A stretch of 19,189 nt of DNA from Paraglomus occultum (Eukaryota > Glomeromycota > Glomeromycetes > Paraglomerales > Paraglomeraceae): assembly GCA_910592205.1 (NCBI GenBank), contig CAJVPJ010000674.1:1-19189 (forward strand), read 5' to 3'. Below are positions 9,080-17,872 of the stretch, in pieces. The notes beneath the pieces were generated by a model. It saw only the letters and a program-made list of their open reading frames with translations, was not told the DNA's origin and ran no database searches. Position 1 is the first letter of the stretch; every line of letters begins with the position of its first letter. A program made the position numbers and the translations under genes.

Positions 9080-9217
9080 CTAATCTGAACTGATGTTCAG
9101 AAGAACAGTCGTTTCCTCAATACGAACAATAAGTGTGAAAAAAATTTCCCGAACACTTGAATCATTAGCAAGATTATGACTTACCTTAAGAAAATTATCT
9201 ACACGTTTCATACTCAT
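9080..9217 (-). other. Short ORF (45 residues) with an internal consensus splice donor
   Basis: The frame from ATG 9217 reads MSMKRVDNFLKVSHNL and stops at TAG 9082-9080. After the eleventh codon there is a strong donor, AAG|GTAAGT, so MSMKRVDNFLK could be the end of an exon. The context AQMSMKRVDNFL resembles the linker that follows a membrane domain in some ABCC transporters (xxSLKRIxxFL), but this is far too little to claim. The rest of 8760-9700 shows no gene to me. Confidence 0.15.
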
Positions 9218-9717
9218 TTGCGCAACCACCCCATTGCATAATTACGTCATCTTACTATAAAAAGAATTCTCATTTCGATCAAGTACGCTTCAGCCTACAT
9301 GAACCGCAGACACACCTTGTTATTTCATGTGGCAACGAAGTCGATTAAACGTTTTCAACACATTTGGCGAAGAACTGTATACATTGAACGTACAACTTAT
9401 CTGCTGCATAACGATGGAATGGTGTTGTCTCCAGTTCATTGATTAAGGTCAACGGAATTGAATGGTGGATGAACTAAAATTTCTCATCGAATTTTATTCT
9501 CTAGTACCCTATACAGTAAAATGGTTGTAACGGCAGAAAATTATCCAGGGTAAATTGCCGGTGGGCGACTTTAATTTCAGATCAGACCGTCCAAGAGTTA
9601 GCCACTGATCTGGAGCAAAAATGTTCATCTTAACTATTCAGTAGAGTGGCTCATTTTTCGTACACTTGACGGTTATTAAACCTACAATAAGTTAATTGCA
9701 AGTTCTAAGTCCAATAT

Positions 9718-10223
9718 CTAAAGTAGTCGTAGCCTTTCTCGTCTCATAGGATCATGGTTCTTGTATATGCTTACATCGAATAGCTTTCTCTTTCTCTGTT
9801 CCATTCTTCCAAAACGTAAGAGCTCTCTCAATCTACCCAGTGTTTCCAGCCCAACTTCATTGACACCTTTATGAAGAAGGCTGCTACATACAGTAATGGT
9901 CAACAAGGCAGGATTCAATGAATGTGAGTACTAAAAACGTTATTGTTTGTCAGGAACGTCTTTGTATTATGCTAAAGTGTATAATAACAAGGTACGCGCG
10001 CGCAATGAAGAGACTCTTATCAGCATACTTATTGGATATAATGTAACATTTGTAGGTAAATATATCAAGAGCTTGAGACGTTAGTTTTCTAATAAAGCAT
10101 AGTTTAAGGCAGTCTTCATCAATTTATGGACAAAGCGGTTATGTAGTACATACCTCTCGCAGCGAATTTACAGAGTAAACAATACTGCCGTATGACCAAC
10201 AATAGACAATAATATGGCACCGT
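9718..10223 (-). CDS. Candidate exons of an unrecognised gene, partial
   Basis: The better exon starts at 9930 after a GTTTTTAG acceptor. It runs either to the donor GAT|GTAAGC (end at 9775, 52 codons, phase 0 at both ends) or straight on to the TAG at 9718. It encodes a hydrophobic stretch, LNPALLTITVCSSLLHKG, followed by a charged helical-looking segment (LGRLRELLRFGRMEQRKRK). An upstream exon, 10223-10154, has acceptor TATTACAG and donor GAGAG|GTATGT. It can be joined in phase to give a 23-residue segment, though its phase-2 entry has no partner that I can find. LNPxL before a basic helix recalls the seventh helix of rhodopsin-type receptors, but the NPxxY tyrosine is absent, so I do not claim it. 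An AATAAA lies near 9492-9497 on this strand. Confidence 0.3.
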
Positions 10224-10285
10224 CTGTAATAATTCAAATAACAAACCTCGCTTATAAAGATGGATTGGTTCAGTTCCAATTCTAA

Positions 10286-10320
10286 AGAACCGGTTCTCCA
10301 TACCAGTTTAAAGACCGGTT
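10286..10320. promoter_or_regulatory. Paired Grainyhead-like motifs
   Basis: AGAACCGGTTCT at 10286-10297 is a perfect 12-bp palindrome containing AACCGGTT, the known consensus of the Grainyhead/CP2 family in animals and fungi. A second near-match, GACCGGTTT, lies at about 10313-10321. Whether it acts on any gene here is unknown. A poly-T run follows at about 10330. Confidence 0.25.
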
Positions 10321-10825
10321 TCCAACAGCTTTTTTTTTTTTATTACAATAATAAATTAATGCGGGCGAGAAAATATGTAATAATATTTCATGTTTTTGTT
10401 TTATTTTAGATTATGATTATGTAACTACTGGGTTACAACATGACTCTCATATTAATTAGACTTGACGTACATGTCTACATTGGCTTCCATCAAAAAGACG
10501 CCATTATTTGACGTCTTACAAAAACTCGAATACACGTATGAAAGTTGGTACTGTGAACGCTATCTAGATGTGATATCATTATCACCATCGCTGTATGAGC
10601 CGGTTTCTTACCTTCACTACCAGCAACAGCTGGTATAGAAACAATTCAATTCGAAGAATCTTTGCACTACGTTTAGTGCTCCGTAATAGCTTAACGTATT
10701 TTTGTTTAATGTAAACATATATTGTTTAATATCCACAATCGTAAGCATAGAATTGCTCTCGTAGTATCAGGATCTAAACAATTTCTCTGAAATGTTATTA
10801 CTTGTCTGCCAATCAAGAATGCCTG

Positions 10826-11440
10826 TCACTTGTTGCTTGAACAGATAGATAATCCCGTGCCATGAGCGATAGAATCGGGTATACTTTTTTGAGTAAACCA
10901 CCAAAGCAGCGGGTCGACTTTATCTTCTAATGGCGTAGACAAATAGCGCGTGAGCTCAGACATAATTAGTTGCTGCTCATTTGCAGAGTTGTTATTTGAA
11001 GTAGTGGTGATAATTAGACAATACACAAATGAGTGTTAATAGATGAGTTTCTTCGTCGGAGTTGGCGAAAATAGTTGCGCACACCAATGTTGAGAAACCG
11101 CAATACAAAGTTAACTCTAACATTGTTGCTTTGACTTACTCTCGTTTCTCTTGATTTTTAAATGCCAATAATTTAGAACGCGGATCCAGTATTGCGAGAT
11201 TTGAGATGTGCGATCTAAATAGGCCAGTAATCGTTGAGCTTGTAAATGCTACGTGCACGTGCAGCTGTTGGGCTGTTTTTAAGATGTTCCAAAATTGATA
11301 AAAACACAATCGTATGCCACGGAGAGGAAAAAGGGTAGCCCGTTCGATCGGCTCTAGCAATACAACTATCATGAATATCCTGCAGTTCGGGTGGTAGTGG
11401 ATATCGTTCTCTTATAGTAGAATTATTGGCCTGAAGCATT
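10826..11440 (-). pseudogene. hAT-family transposase relic, C-terminal part
   Basis: In minus-strand order there is a frame with SIYKLNDYWPI (to 11215). A second frame overlaps it with ISNLAILDPRSKLLAF (to 11136), and a third ends in ELTRYLSTPLEDKVDPLLWW, then KSIPDSIAHGTGLSI (to 10826). The order YW...LDPR(F/S)K...EL.RYL..P....DPL.WW...P is the signature of the hAT transposase C-terminal half and dimerisation region. The frames do not join without at least two frameshifts. The usual PATSxxSERxFS ending is missing, and the catalytic N-terminal half is not seen, so the copy is dead. No terminal inverted repeats or 8-bp target duplications were found by eye. Confidence 0.75.
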
Positions 11441-12201
11441 TGGGGGTGCAGGCTGCAATATTCTTATCACATGATATCCAATTTTTGTGACATCAGATCA
11501 CGTTATCATCAAAATGGGTAAGCATGGAATGTAGAATAACTCACACTCAGCTTTCAAGTGGCATAGAGTCAACCTCACTTCTAAATGCTCACTAAACCAC
11601 TACATTTGGTTTTGGTAGGCGGTCTTTATAACTATTTTGAATTCCTCACCAGCCTCTCACCCTTTAACATATGAACATATTTGAATTTCTCTTTGCATCA
11701 TAATCTAGAAGTTCTCTCTTCTTTTAAAAAATGGAGATTACTATTACTTGCCACCGCTGAGTTTCAACATTGTAACATGTGACAGAGTAATTTAAAATAA
11801 TTTAAATTTCATATAGTAGAGATTGAACGCACATTTTTTCATTTGTTGCCTCAGTCTCAGCCTCAGCCAATGATATTAATTTGGTAATGTAAACCTTTCC
11901 TTTTATTATTATTATGTTAATCGTTCCTTTTACTATCTTTTGGCAGTGATTGACGCTAAAAACTGTATTCCGATTTTAAATATAATATCTAATAGCTAGC
12001 AGCTATTGTGGCCGCAAAAAATGCTTGTCGGAAAGACTGTGCTTATATATGTCGTATATAATTTGTGTCGCTATATAATTTCCGAAATTATATATATAAT
12101 TTGTGGCAGCACACCCTAGAACGCATAACCCCCAAACATGATTTACCCCAGATAAGACGATGAACACTTTACTATTACATTACGTAAATTTCAATTACAA
12201 C
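11441..12201. other. No gene seen; local TATATAATTT-rich stretch
   Basis: No convincing frame on either strand. Around 12040-12115 the decamer TATATAATTT or close copies recur several times, with GTGTCGC and GTGGCAGC between them, a short degenerate repeat. Part of this stretch may be the 5' side of the hAT relic or the 3' flank of the integrase relic, but nothing diagnostic is visible. Confidence 0.4.
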
Positions 12202-12665
12202 TTAAGAATTCTGACAGTTAGAACTTGTTTTGTGACAATTTATGTTACATTTCTGTTGAGCTTTTTTACAACGACACCGACTACTAAGACATGCACTTTG
12301 ACACATACACTTTGTCTGTCTACCCGACACTACATCAACGACGCTTTGCATTTTTGCAGCTTCTCTTAATGATAATCTTTGCGTAGGTATATTGTCAAGT
12401 TCAGGAAAGTCTGCTTCAACAATATTTAGTTCGTTTGCTCCATAGGTAACATCCAGGATTCCAGAAGCACATCCCAATCGGTATTTTCCTTTCGTTTTTT
12501 CAACAATTTTGCAAGGAAGTAGAGGCCGATCCACAATATGCCGATCAATACGGGAATCGAAATAACAACTATAGATCCGACTTCAAAGTTTCGATCAATT
12601 GATTTATTCTTGAGGAGTCGGTCTTGAATTTTTTTTTCACATTTTCTTGGTGTTCTGCTCGGCAA
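12202..12665 (-). pseudogene. C-terminal fragment of a KRBA2-type (retroviral-like) integrase, frameshifted
   Basis: The upstream frame carries IDRNFEVGSIVVISIPV, the small beta domain that follows the catalytic core in this integrase group (VGDxVxxxVPxxDR). At about 12540 the frame shifts by one base. The sequence continues as DRPLLPCKIVEKTKGKYRLG, then SLREAAKMQS, and ends in a cysteine cluster (CMCQSACLSSRCRCKKAQQK). Cys-rich tails of the form CxCxxxCxxxRCxCKKxxxxCxxxCH are typical of integrases annotated as KRAB-A domain-containing protein 2-like in many animal genomes. The catalytic DDE core is absent from the window. The fragment is non-functional by itself; family assignment is from memory of the motif order. 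Confidence 0.75.
12603..12608 (-). terminator. Poly(A) hexamer just after the four-exon gene
   Basis: AATAAA on the minus strand lies about 29 nt after the TGA at 12637. It falls inside the integrase relic reading frame, so it could also be coincidental (codons for Asn-Lys). Confidence 0.3.
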
Positions 12666-14000
12666 TTTGCCTTAACTCCATGTGTTGAGTTAGTAGTCTT
12701 CCCAGTCGTAATTCTTCGCTTTCCTCATCATTGTTCTCATCTGTAATTGTCAAAAAGCAACATATTTAGTATTAATAAACGAACATTTTGGCTTTCTAAC
12801 GCTAATGTTTGCTCTTATTACACTGCTCAATGATAATGCCATATATAATAAACTTTTGCATAAAAATAATAATAATAAGCCACAAATTGCATTGTAACAA
12901 TATTAATATTAATACATATTGGCAAAAAATTTGACAATAATAATAATAAACTTTATTTTGATAATATTATAATTACTATGCAGTTATATTAAACAATGAT
13001 TACCAAGTTCTTCATTTAGCTGATTCAGGCTTTCAGCTTCATCAATCCAACCGTTTAAACTTCTCCTTCCATTGGTTAATTTCGTCAGAGTTGACTCCGG
13101 CGTTACTGCTGTAACATATGCAGTCGGTGAATGCTTCTTATATTCTTTTAACTCCAACACCCTCTGGAAATCCTTCTTGTAATCCGAAATAAACAATCCA
13201 TATGCTCCTATGTACTCGCTGTGTATAAAAAAATCATCATTATCTGTTTCAGCAGCCTTGCCTTTCTTCTCAGGCAGTCGTGGTTTTTGGCGATAGTTTC
13301 TGGTTTCTGATAGTAAAGTAATAAATAATTACATCAATTTCAAGTAATAGATATGTTATTGTAAATAATTGACATATTACAGTGATTACCTTTATTTGAC
13401 TTGCGCATAATTCTCATGTGTGTCATCTCATTTAACCAGTCATTTAGTCTGTTCCTCCAGATGCTTATGGATTCCTGCGGGCAATTACCTTCATTTTCAA
13501 AACACTTTATTTCAAATAATGCATCATTTATATATTTCCTTGGGACATCTGGAGGCTCTGTCCGCTCACCAAAGACATTTTTCAATACTTGCTGAAATTC
13601 AGTCCAAGTATATTCGCATTCTCTGGGCATTTCAAAAAGGTTTTCTTATAGACCAGAAAATTATTAGGATATTAACAATAAAATAATTATTAAATACATA
13701 AGATTAAAAAGTGGAAAAGTAATAATTACCACTGTCTTATTATTATGCATGGTAATCAAATGATTGCTGCCATCAATATGATAGCTGTGGTGACGAGTTG
13801 AGTAGCGCCTTCTAAGTTCGCTCAATTAAGTTTATAAAGGTAGACTGACTAGGTTTCATTATCTCAAATGAGGTGGTGCTGAGGTGCTGAGATGCTGAGT
13901 GCTGAGATGCTCTGAAAGAGTCTTGTTTACCATATTTAGAACGATCAACATAAATAATACTGTATATGGTAATGAATTGCATCTCACATCGGGTGCTCAT
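12637..14000 (-). CDS. Four-exon gene, 243 residues, with two duplicated central exons; family unknown
   Basis: Exons are 14000-13931, 13644-13390, 13306-13004 and 12740-12637 (TGA 12639-12637). All three introns are GT-AG and phase 1. Intron 1 is about 284 nt, intron 2 is 83 nt (GTAATCAC, TTACTATCAG) and intron 3 is 263 nt (GTAATCAT, GACAATTACAG). The joined frame is open throughout. Exon 2 has YTWTEFQQVLKNVF, then P..Y and IWRNRLNDWLNEM. Exon 3 has DYKKDFQRVLELK, then P..Y and GRRSLNGWIDEAESL. The pattern FQxVL...P..Y...(R)RxLNxWxxE occurs once in each, and both exons end in G|GTAATCA, so they look like an exon duplication. The tail is acidic then helical (DEESEELRLGRLL, ending in NTKKM). 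No known domain is recognised. Exon 1 is the least certain; the start could instead be ATG 13630. Confidence 0.55.
13871..13912 (+). repeat. Minisatellite of GTGCTGAG/ATGCTGAG units
   Basis: The stretch reads as five imperfect copies of an 8-10 bp unit, (G/A)TGCTGAG. It lies within intron 1 of the model for the four-exon gene on the opposite strand. Confidence 0.7.
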
Positions 14001-14226
14001 CTACGATCGCAGTTTTTTGTCATTTTTGTATCTGGGGTACACTGATGTATTTTAACAGCTGAAATGTGTGGACCCATAGACATACTGCTGATGCATCCGT
14101 TGAATGGACTCCTTAAAATTACAGTCTCATATAATGCACTGCTGAATTATTTGTAATCGAAACAAGCAAGCTATACGGTGATGTCAAATTGGAGTCGACA
14201 AATCAAATACCGTGGGGCGGTATTGA

Positions 14227-14813
14227 ATAAAGATACACGCAAGAAAAATCCGCAGAATAGCGACAGTACATAAGCCAATACAGAGTCAGCTACCATCGCC
14301 AGTTAAGGTGAAACCGGAACCGTTGATCGAAAATAAGGGGACGCTACGAAAGACGATAAAAGTCGCCGATATTGCAGTTGAAGTTGTTAAATTGATGACG
14401 AAAACAATAGTATGGATGAGATTTAATAGTAAATGGCATACAACAACATTCAACGCATACAACGGCACTCTACAGTTGCCACAGATAACGACGCTATGGT
14501 TGCCACACAACGCATACAACAGCAACCCCTCAAGAAAGAATTATGAAGTAGAAAACAGAAAAAGCTTTTTGGATTATGCAAGAAGATTTACCAACTTACC
14601 CTTTATTTAGATCCTACCCATCAATTCATTAGATGATATTGCACATATCAGTACAATAAACAGATTTCCAACTTGCCACTCTTACAAACCATCAACAAGA
14701 CTGCAATTTTCTTCTCTCACACCAATACCTCAAGAAATTAATGACCCATTTTTTTACACTCCAGTTTGGGAAGATCAACCAATGCTAACACATACACAGA
14801 ATATCGTTCTATT
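14227..14813 (+). CDS. Candidate two-exon fragment of an unrecognised gene
   Basis: The frame is open from 14227 (after TGA) to TAG at 14608-14610, then open again from 14611 to 14816. The break looks like an intron rather than a nonsense mutation. A donor GAA|GTAGAA at 14548 and a good acceptor CCCTTTATTTAG ending at 14610 remove 63 nt in phase 0. The second exon ends at a consensus donor, CTATT|GTGAGT (14814). Exon 1 has LPSPVKVKPEPL, then GTLRKTIKVADIAVEVVKLM. Exon 2 has LPINSLDDIAHIST, then PQEINDPFFYTPVWEDQP. No early ATG exists, so it would be an internal piece. I found no next exon that continues the frame, so the gene may be decayed. No family is recognised. Confidence 0.35.
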
Positions 14814-14999
14814 GTGAGTACAATGGGACTTTCCAAAAATCTGAGAACTCTTACACTATATTCAGGAATGTTTGGAGCTTTTCTTGAAACTTAGATACTC
14901 CTTCAATATCAAATGATAACTATTGTATATTGGTACCACCATACTACATACCCTACAAAATGCAGCAACTTGGCTTCAACACAATAATAATAATACAAC

Positions 15000-15369
15000 C
15001 TTCAAAGTTACTCAACTCTTGCAAACCAATTACTATTACTACAATCAAACATTTCATCTGAAATTTCTCCATGGCTAATGGCTAATCTAGTGTTAGAAGA
15101 CAATTCAGTGACAGTTTAACCAAATGATATTATTATTCCCAATTTTAATCTTCCTGAAGGAATACATAATGAAGACTCTCTCTACTCACAACTCCTTTGT
15201 TCAGCAGATGGGCCCACACATAGTACTAGGCAACAGTGAAGACTTTTCTGATAGTACAAGTTCTGAATCAATTGATGATGAACTGACTCTCCTATTTGGT
15301 GACTATATACAGAAATTTTACCTTTTTTCCATGTTTGTTAACAAAGACAAACAATTTTTCATTGTGTGA
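15000..15369 (+). pseudogene. Decayed coding segment, unrecognised, with an acidic C-terminus
   Basis: One frame reads SEISPWLMANLVLEDNSVTV, hits TAA at 15117, then continues protein-like with NDIIIPNFNLPEGIHNEDSL and LYSQLLCSADGP to TGA at 15237. A second frame picks up near 15215 with LGNSEDFSDSTSSESIDDEL, then TLLFGDYIQKFY to TGA at 15367-15369. Together they look like the C-terminal part of one protein with one nonsense codon and one frameshift. It may be the 3' continuation of the candidate gene at 14227-14813. No poly(A) hexamer is found close behind. Confidence 0.3.
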
Positions 15370-15510
15370 ATATTAATATGGCCCCCAAGGCCAACAACTC
15401 ATTGGGGACCCTGTCAATTTTGTGTAGCTTTAGATCAGCTTGATCTTTTTTGTCAACTGTTGATTTATGATAATTTTGTAACTTTTTCATGAAAAAATAA
15501 GGAATTAATT

Positions 15511-15531
15511 ATTGACTAAATGTGTTTGAGA
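15511..15531 (+). repeat. Direct repeat flanking the 432-bp element, left copy
   Basis: ATTGACTAAATGTGTTTGAGA here matches 16030-16051 (ATTGACTAAAATGTGTTTGAGA) except for one extra A. The two copies bracket the inverted-repeat element 15548-15979 at short distances (16 and 50 bp). Confidence 0.8.
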
Positions 15532-15547
15532 TTTTAATAATCACATA

Positions 15548-15979
15548 CAGTCACACCTGTCTATTTGCATACTGTCAGGATCAGTAGATTTTTATGCAAA
15601 TATACATTATCACATGATTTGATACTATTATTATCACAATCATTTATGATAAAGAACACTACATCAAGCAATCAACAATGCTACCAAATCTGTTTAAAAA
15701 GCAAAAAGAATTAATGAAGTGGTATATTTGGTAATTTTTTGTGCCACAATAATAATATAGTTTAGATTAATCTGGTTGATCTCTCCATTTGTAGTATGCA
15801 TATATGCAAATATACATTGGTCAGATCTACTTACTACTAGAGTTAGGGTCCACCTTTGATGCATATTGCATGTTCACATTATGCAAATAGCTAATAGGTC
15901 CCAATAAGGGACTGGGGCTCCTTTATGTAAATGAACAGAATATGCAAATATATGTTATGCAAATAGACAGGTGTGACTG
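15548..15979. mobile_element. Non-autonomous Tc1/mariner-type inverted-repeat element (MITE), 432 bp
   Basis: The left end CAGTCACACCTGTCTATTTG (continuing CATA) is repeated exactly in inverted orientation at the right end, giving 24-bp perfect terminal repeats. Both ends are flanked by TA (15546-15547 and 15980-15981), the target duplication used by the Tc1/mariner superfamily. There is no transposase frame inside. The octamer ATGCAAAT occurs six times (15563-15570 inverted, 15594, 15804, 15881, 15942 and 15957). Near-perfect ends suggest a fairly recent insertion. Confidence 0.85.
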
Positions 15980-16029
15980 TAATTATACTAAATTTAGTTT
16001 TTTTACATCTGTCCTTTTTATGCCTATGC

Positions 16030-16051
16030 ATTGACTAAAATGTGTTTGAGA
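16030..16051 (+). repeat. Direct repeat flanking the 432-bp element, right copy
   Basis: Partner of 15511-15531, with one additional A in the ACTAAAA run. A 17-base poly-T run follows at 16082-16098. No gene is seen from 15982 to 16370. Confidence 0.8.
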
Positions 16052-16373
16052 CATGATTAATTTGTTTTTGTCCACACTGTCTTTTTTTTTTTTTTTTTGA
16101 GTTCTTTGCCATTTCTGGGTTCTTCTCACTTGTTTCTGAGTCATTCACTATTACTAGAAGAATCCACAAGTAATAGTGTTTGTTGAAGTCACAGCAGAGA
16201 GACTTGTTTTCAGACATAATAAAGTTATGAAATAGCTGGGTTTTTTTTTGCTCCCGGAATTTTGGCTAAAAATTGTGATCAGTAATCAGTTGCAGATCAT
16301 AGATCATATGAATTTTATAAGACTATACTATATACTGAATTAAGCCAAAAAGAAATTACTTCAAATTGAAATT

Positions 16374-16960
16374 TTATTTGTTTTGAATGCAGCCACAGTC
16401 TCTGTTATAGTCAATTCCAAAGAAATCATCAACAACAAAGTCATTCAAGGGGTGGCATCTCCTGCCCCATTGCACTGCCCCATGTGTGTGGCAAAAGGCT
16501 GAAGGATGTGCTGCATTCCTCACTTCCACAAACACCTGACTATGACACTCCTCATCTCTCACTCTCCAAATGCACATCAATAGACAGAGAGACTCATCAA
16601 ATCTGCTCCCTATAACAACCATGTCTTTGGAGGAAGACCCACCCCAGCTCTCCAAGTCTCACAACACTCATCCTCTCTTTTCATTCCACAGTGGTTGCCT
16701 CTCATACCAGAAGAAAACTCCATGGTCTCCTGTCAAATCAGTAATTGACACTAGTTGCTCAATAAAGGACACACAAAATCAAGGGGTGGGTGGCATCATA
16801 CCATCAATCTGATCACCAATACTTATCAAAGTGCCTACAATCATAAATGGAACGTTTATTAATCAGAACGATAAAAATGCATACCTAATTCATCTATAGT
16901 TGTGTAACACTCACCAGGTTTTGAGTGGAGAACATTCATTCCTATAATCATGGGTACACT
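16374..16960 (-). pseudogene. Multi-exon gene with intact splice sites but in-frame TGA codons; family unknown
   Basis: Exon a is 16960-16915 (acceptor TTATTATAG, donor CCTG|GTGAGT). Exon b is 16834-16802 (acceptor GATTGTAG, donor GATG|GTATGA). Exon c is 16729-16374 (acceptor TTTGACAG). The introns are 80 and 72 nt, both phase 1. The joined frame reads VPMIIGMNVLHSKP, then GTLISIGDQID, then GDHGVFFWYERQPLWNEKRG, then two TGA codons (RG*VL*DL). It continues uninterrupted for about 94 codons with a Cys/His-rich region (CHSQVFVEVRN, FCHTHGAVQWGRRCHP) to TAA at 16374. VPMIIGMNVL resembles the end of a retroviral-type aspartic protease fold, but this is weak. A second good acceptor (TCTTCCTCCAAAG) lies just before DMVVIGSRF and could start a separate exon. 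An AATAAA overlaps the stop at 16373-16378. Confidence 0.4.
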
Positions 16961-17320
16961 CTATAATAATAAGTCAGTATCAAACATTATGTACAAATAC
17001 TTTTCAAGTACTGCTCATGGAAAGGAAACTATCAACAAGATTTTAATGTCAGTGATTTTTGTTCAATTTACAAGGCAGGGAAACTAGTATATGAGAACAA
17101 AACCCTCTATTACTATTACTATATTAATATTACATTACCAAATGTAATGCTTCTACAAAGTAAGATCTCAGAATCCAATTTGTCTGATTATAATGCTCTC
17201 CTTTTATAAACCTCAACTATCTTTACCATTATCACACAAATCTCCCAGTTGTATTAATCCTTATTTATATTAATGCATGTGTCATGTTCTTAAATAACAC
17301 TTTCTTTAACATATTAATAT

Positions 17321-17872
17321 AACATTGGTCTTGCTAATGGTAGAATTGGTGATAATACAGTTGAAGTGACATTTCCTACTCAATATCAACTGGTAACTTC
17401 TATTACACATGTGACTGATTCTTTCTTATTAATGGTGCACCATGTTCTCATACCCAATTCCCTCTATTACTATTTGCACTCACTGTACACAAAACACAAG
17501 CATTAACTCTGCCCCACATATCCTTAGCGATGACACTATGTTTGCATTTGGCCAAGTTCATATTGTCTTTAGTATTAGTCATGCATGCAAAAAGTTGGAA
17601 ACCTAGATTTGTATGCTCTTGAAGAGAATCAAATTCATATAGACCAAGAAGTGATTATTATAGAAAACCAAAGACTGGTGGTCATTGCATTGGTTACTAT
17701 TACTCAAAGAATCCTCAATAAATTTTTTCTATTTACTCATTATTTACTCCTGACTCAAATAAATGGCATGAAATCATATAACACTTACCATAAACACTCA
17801 ATATTAAGGTTGCATTATCATATAAATAGAGCTCTTATTCATGAGATGTTTTACATTATTTTGTACAGTTAA
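17321..17872 (+). pseudogene. Decayed coding segments in three frames, unrecognised
   Basis: Three overlapping plus-strand frames look like consecutive parts of one protein. The first (17321-17506) has IGDNTVEVTFPTQYQLVTSI, then THVTDSFLLM. The second (17433-17606) has PSITICTHCTQNTSINSAPH and DDTMFAFGQVHIVFSI. The third (17585-17872) has GNLDLYALEENQIHIDQEV and a hydrophobic middle (RLVVIALVTI). Frame changes near 17430 and 17590 would join them. I see no matching splice sites and recognise no family. Its end touches the inverted-repeat element at 17866. The stretch 16970-17320 shows no clear gene. Confidence 0.25.

Noticed and set aside
12160-12369. Plus-strand ORF of 69 codons, Thr/Leu-rich
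   Set aside because: It is antisense to the cysteine-rich integrase tail, whose motif is recognisable.
13401-13686. Two overlapping plus-strand ORFs of 64 and 88 codons
   Set aside because: They lie opposite exon 2 of the four-exon gene and have no splice or family support.
14286-14525. Minus-strand ORF of 79 codons, hydrophobic
   Set aside because: The opposite strand is open for longer and ends at credible splice sites; the minus frame has none.
16374-16729. Selenoprotein with in-frame TGA as selenocysteine
   Set aside because: The two TGA codons are four codons apart in no redox-like context and no SECIS element was seen; decay is simpler, although the pattern is listed as worth checking.
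16570-16812. Plus-strand ORF of 80 codons
   Set aside because: It is antisense to the minus-strand exons at 16374-16834 and spans their intron.
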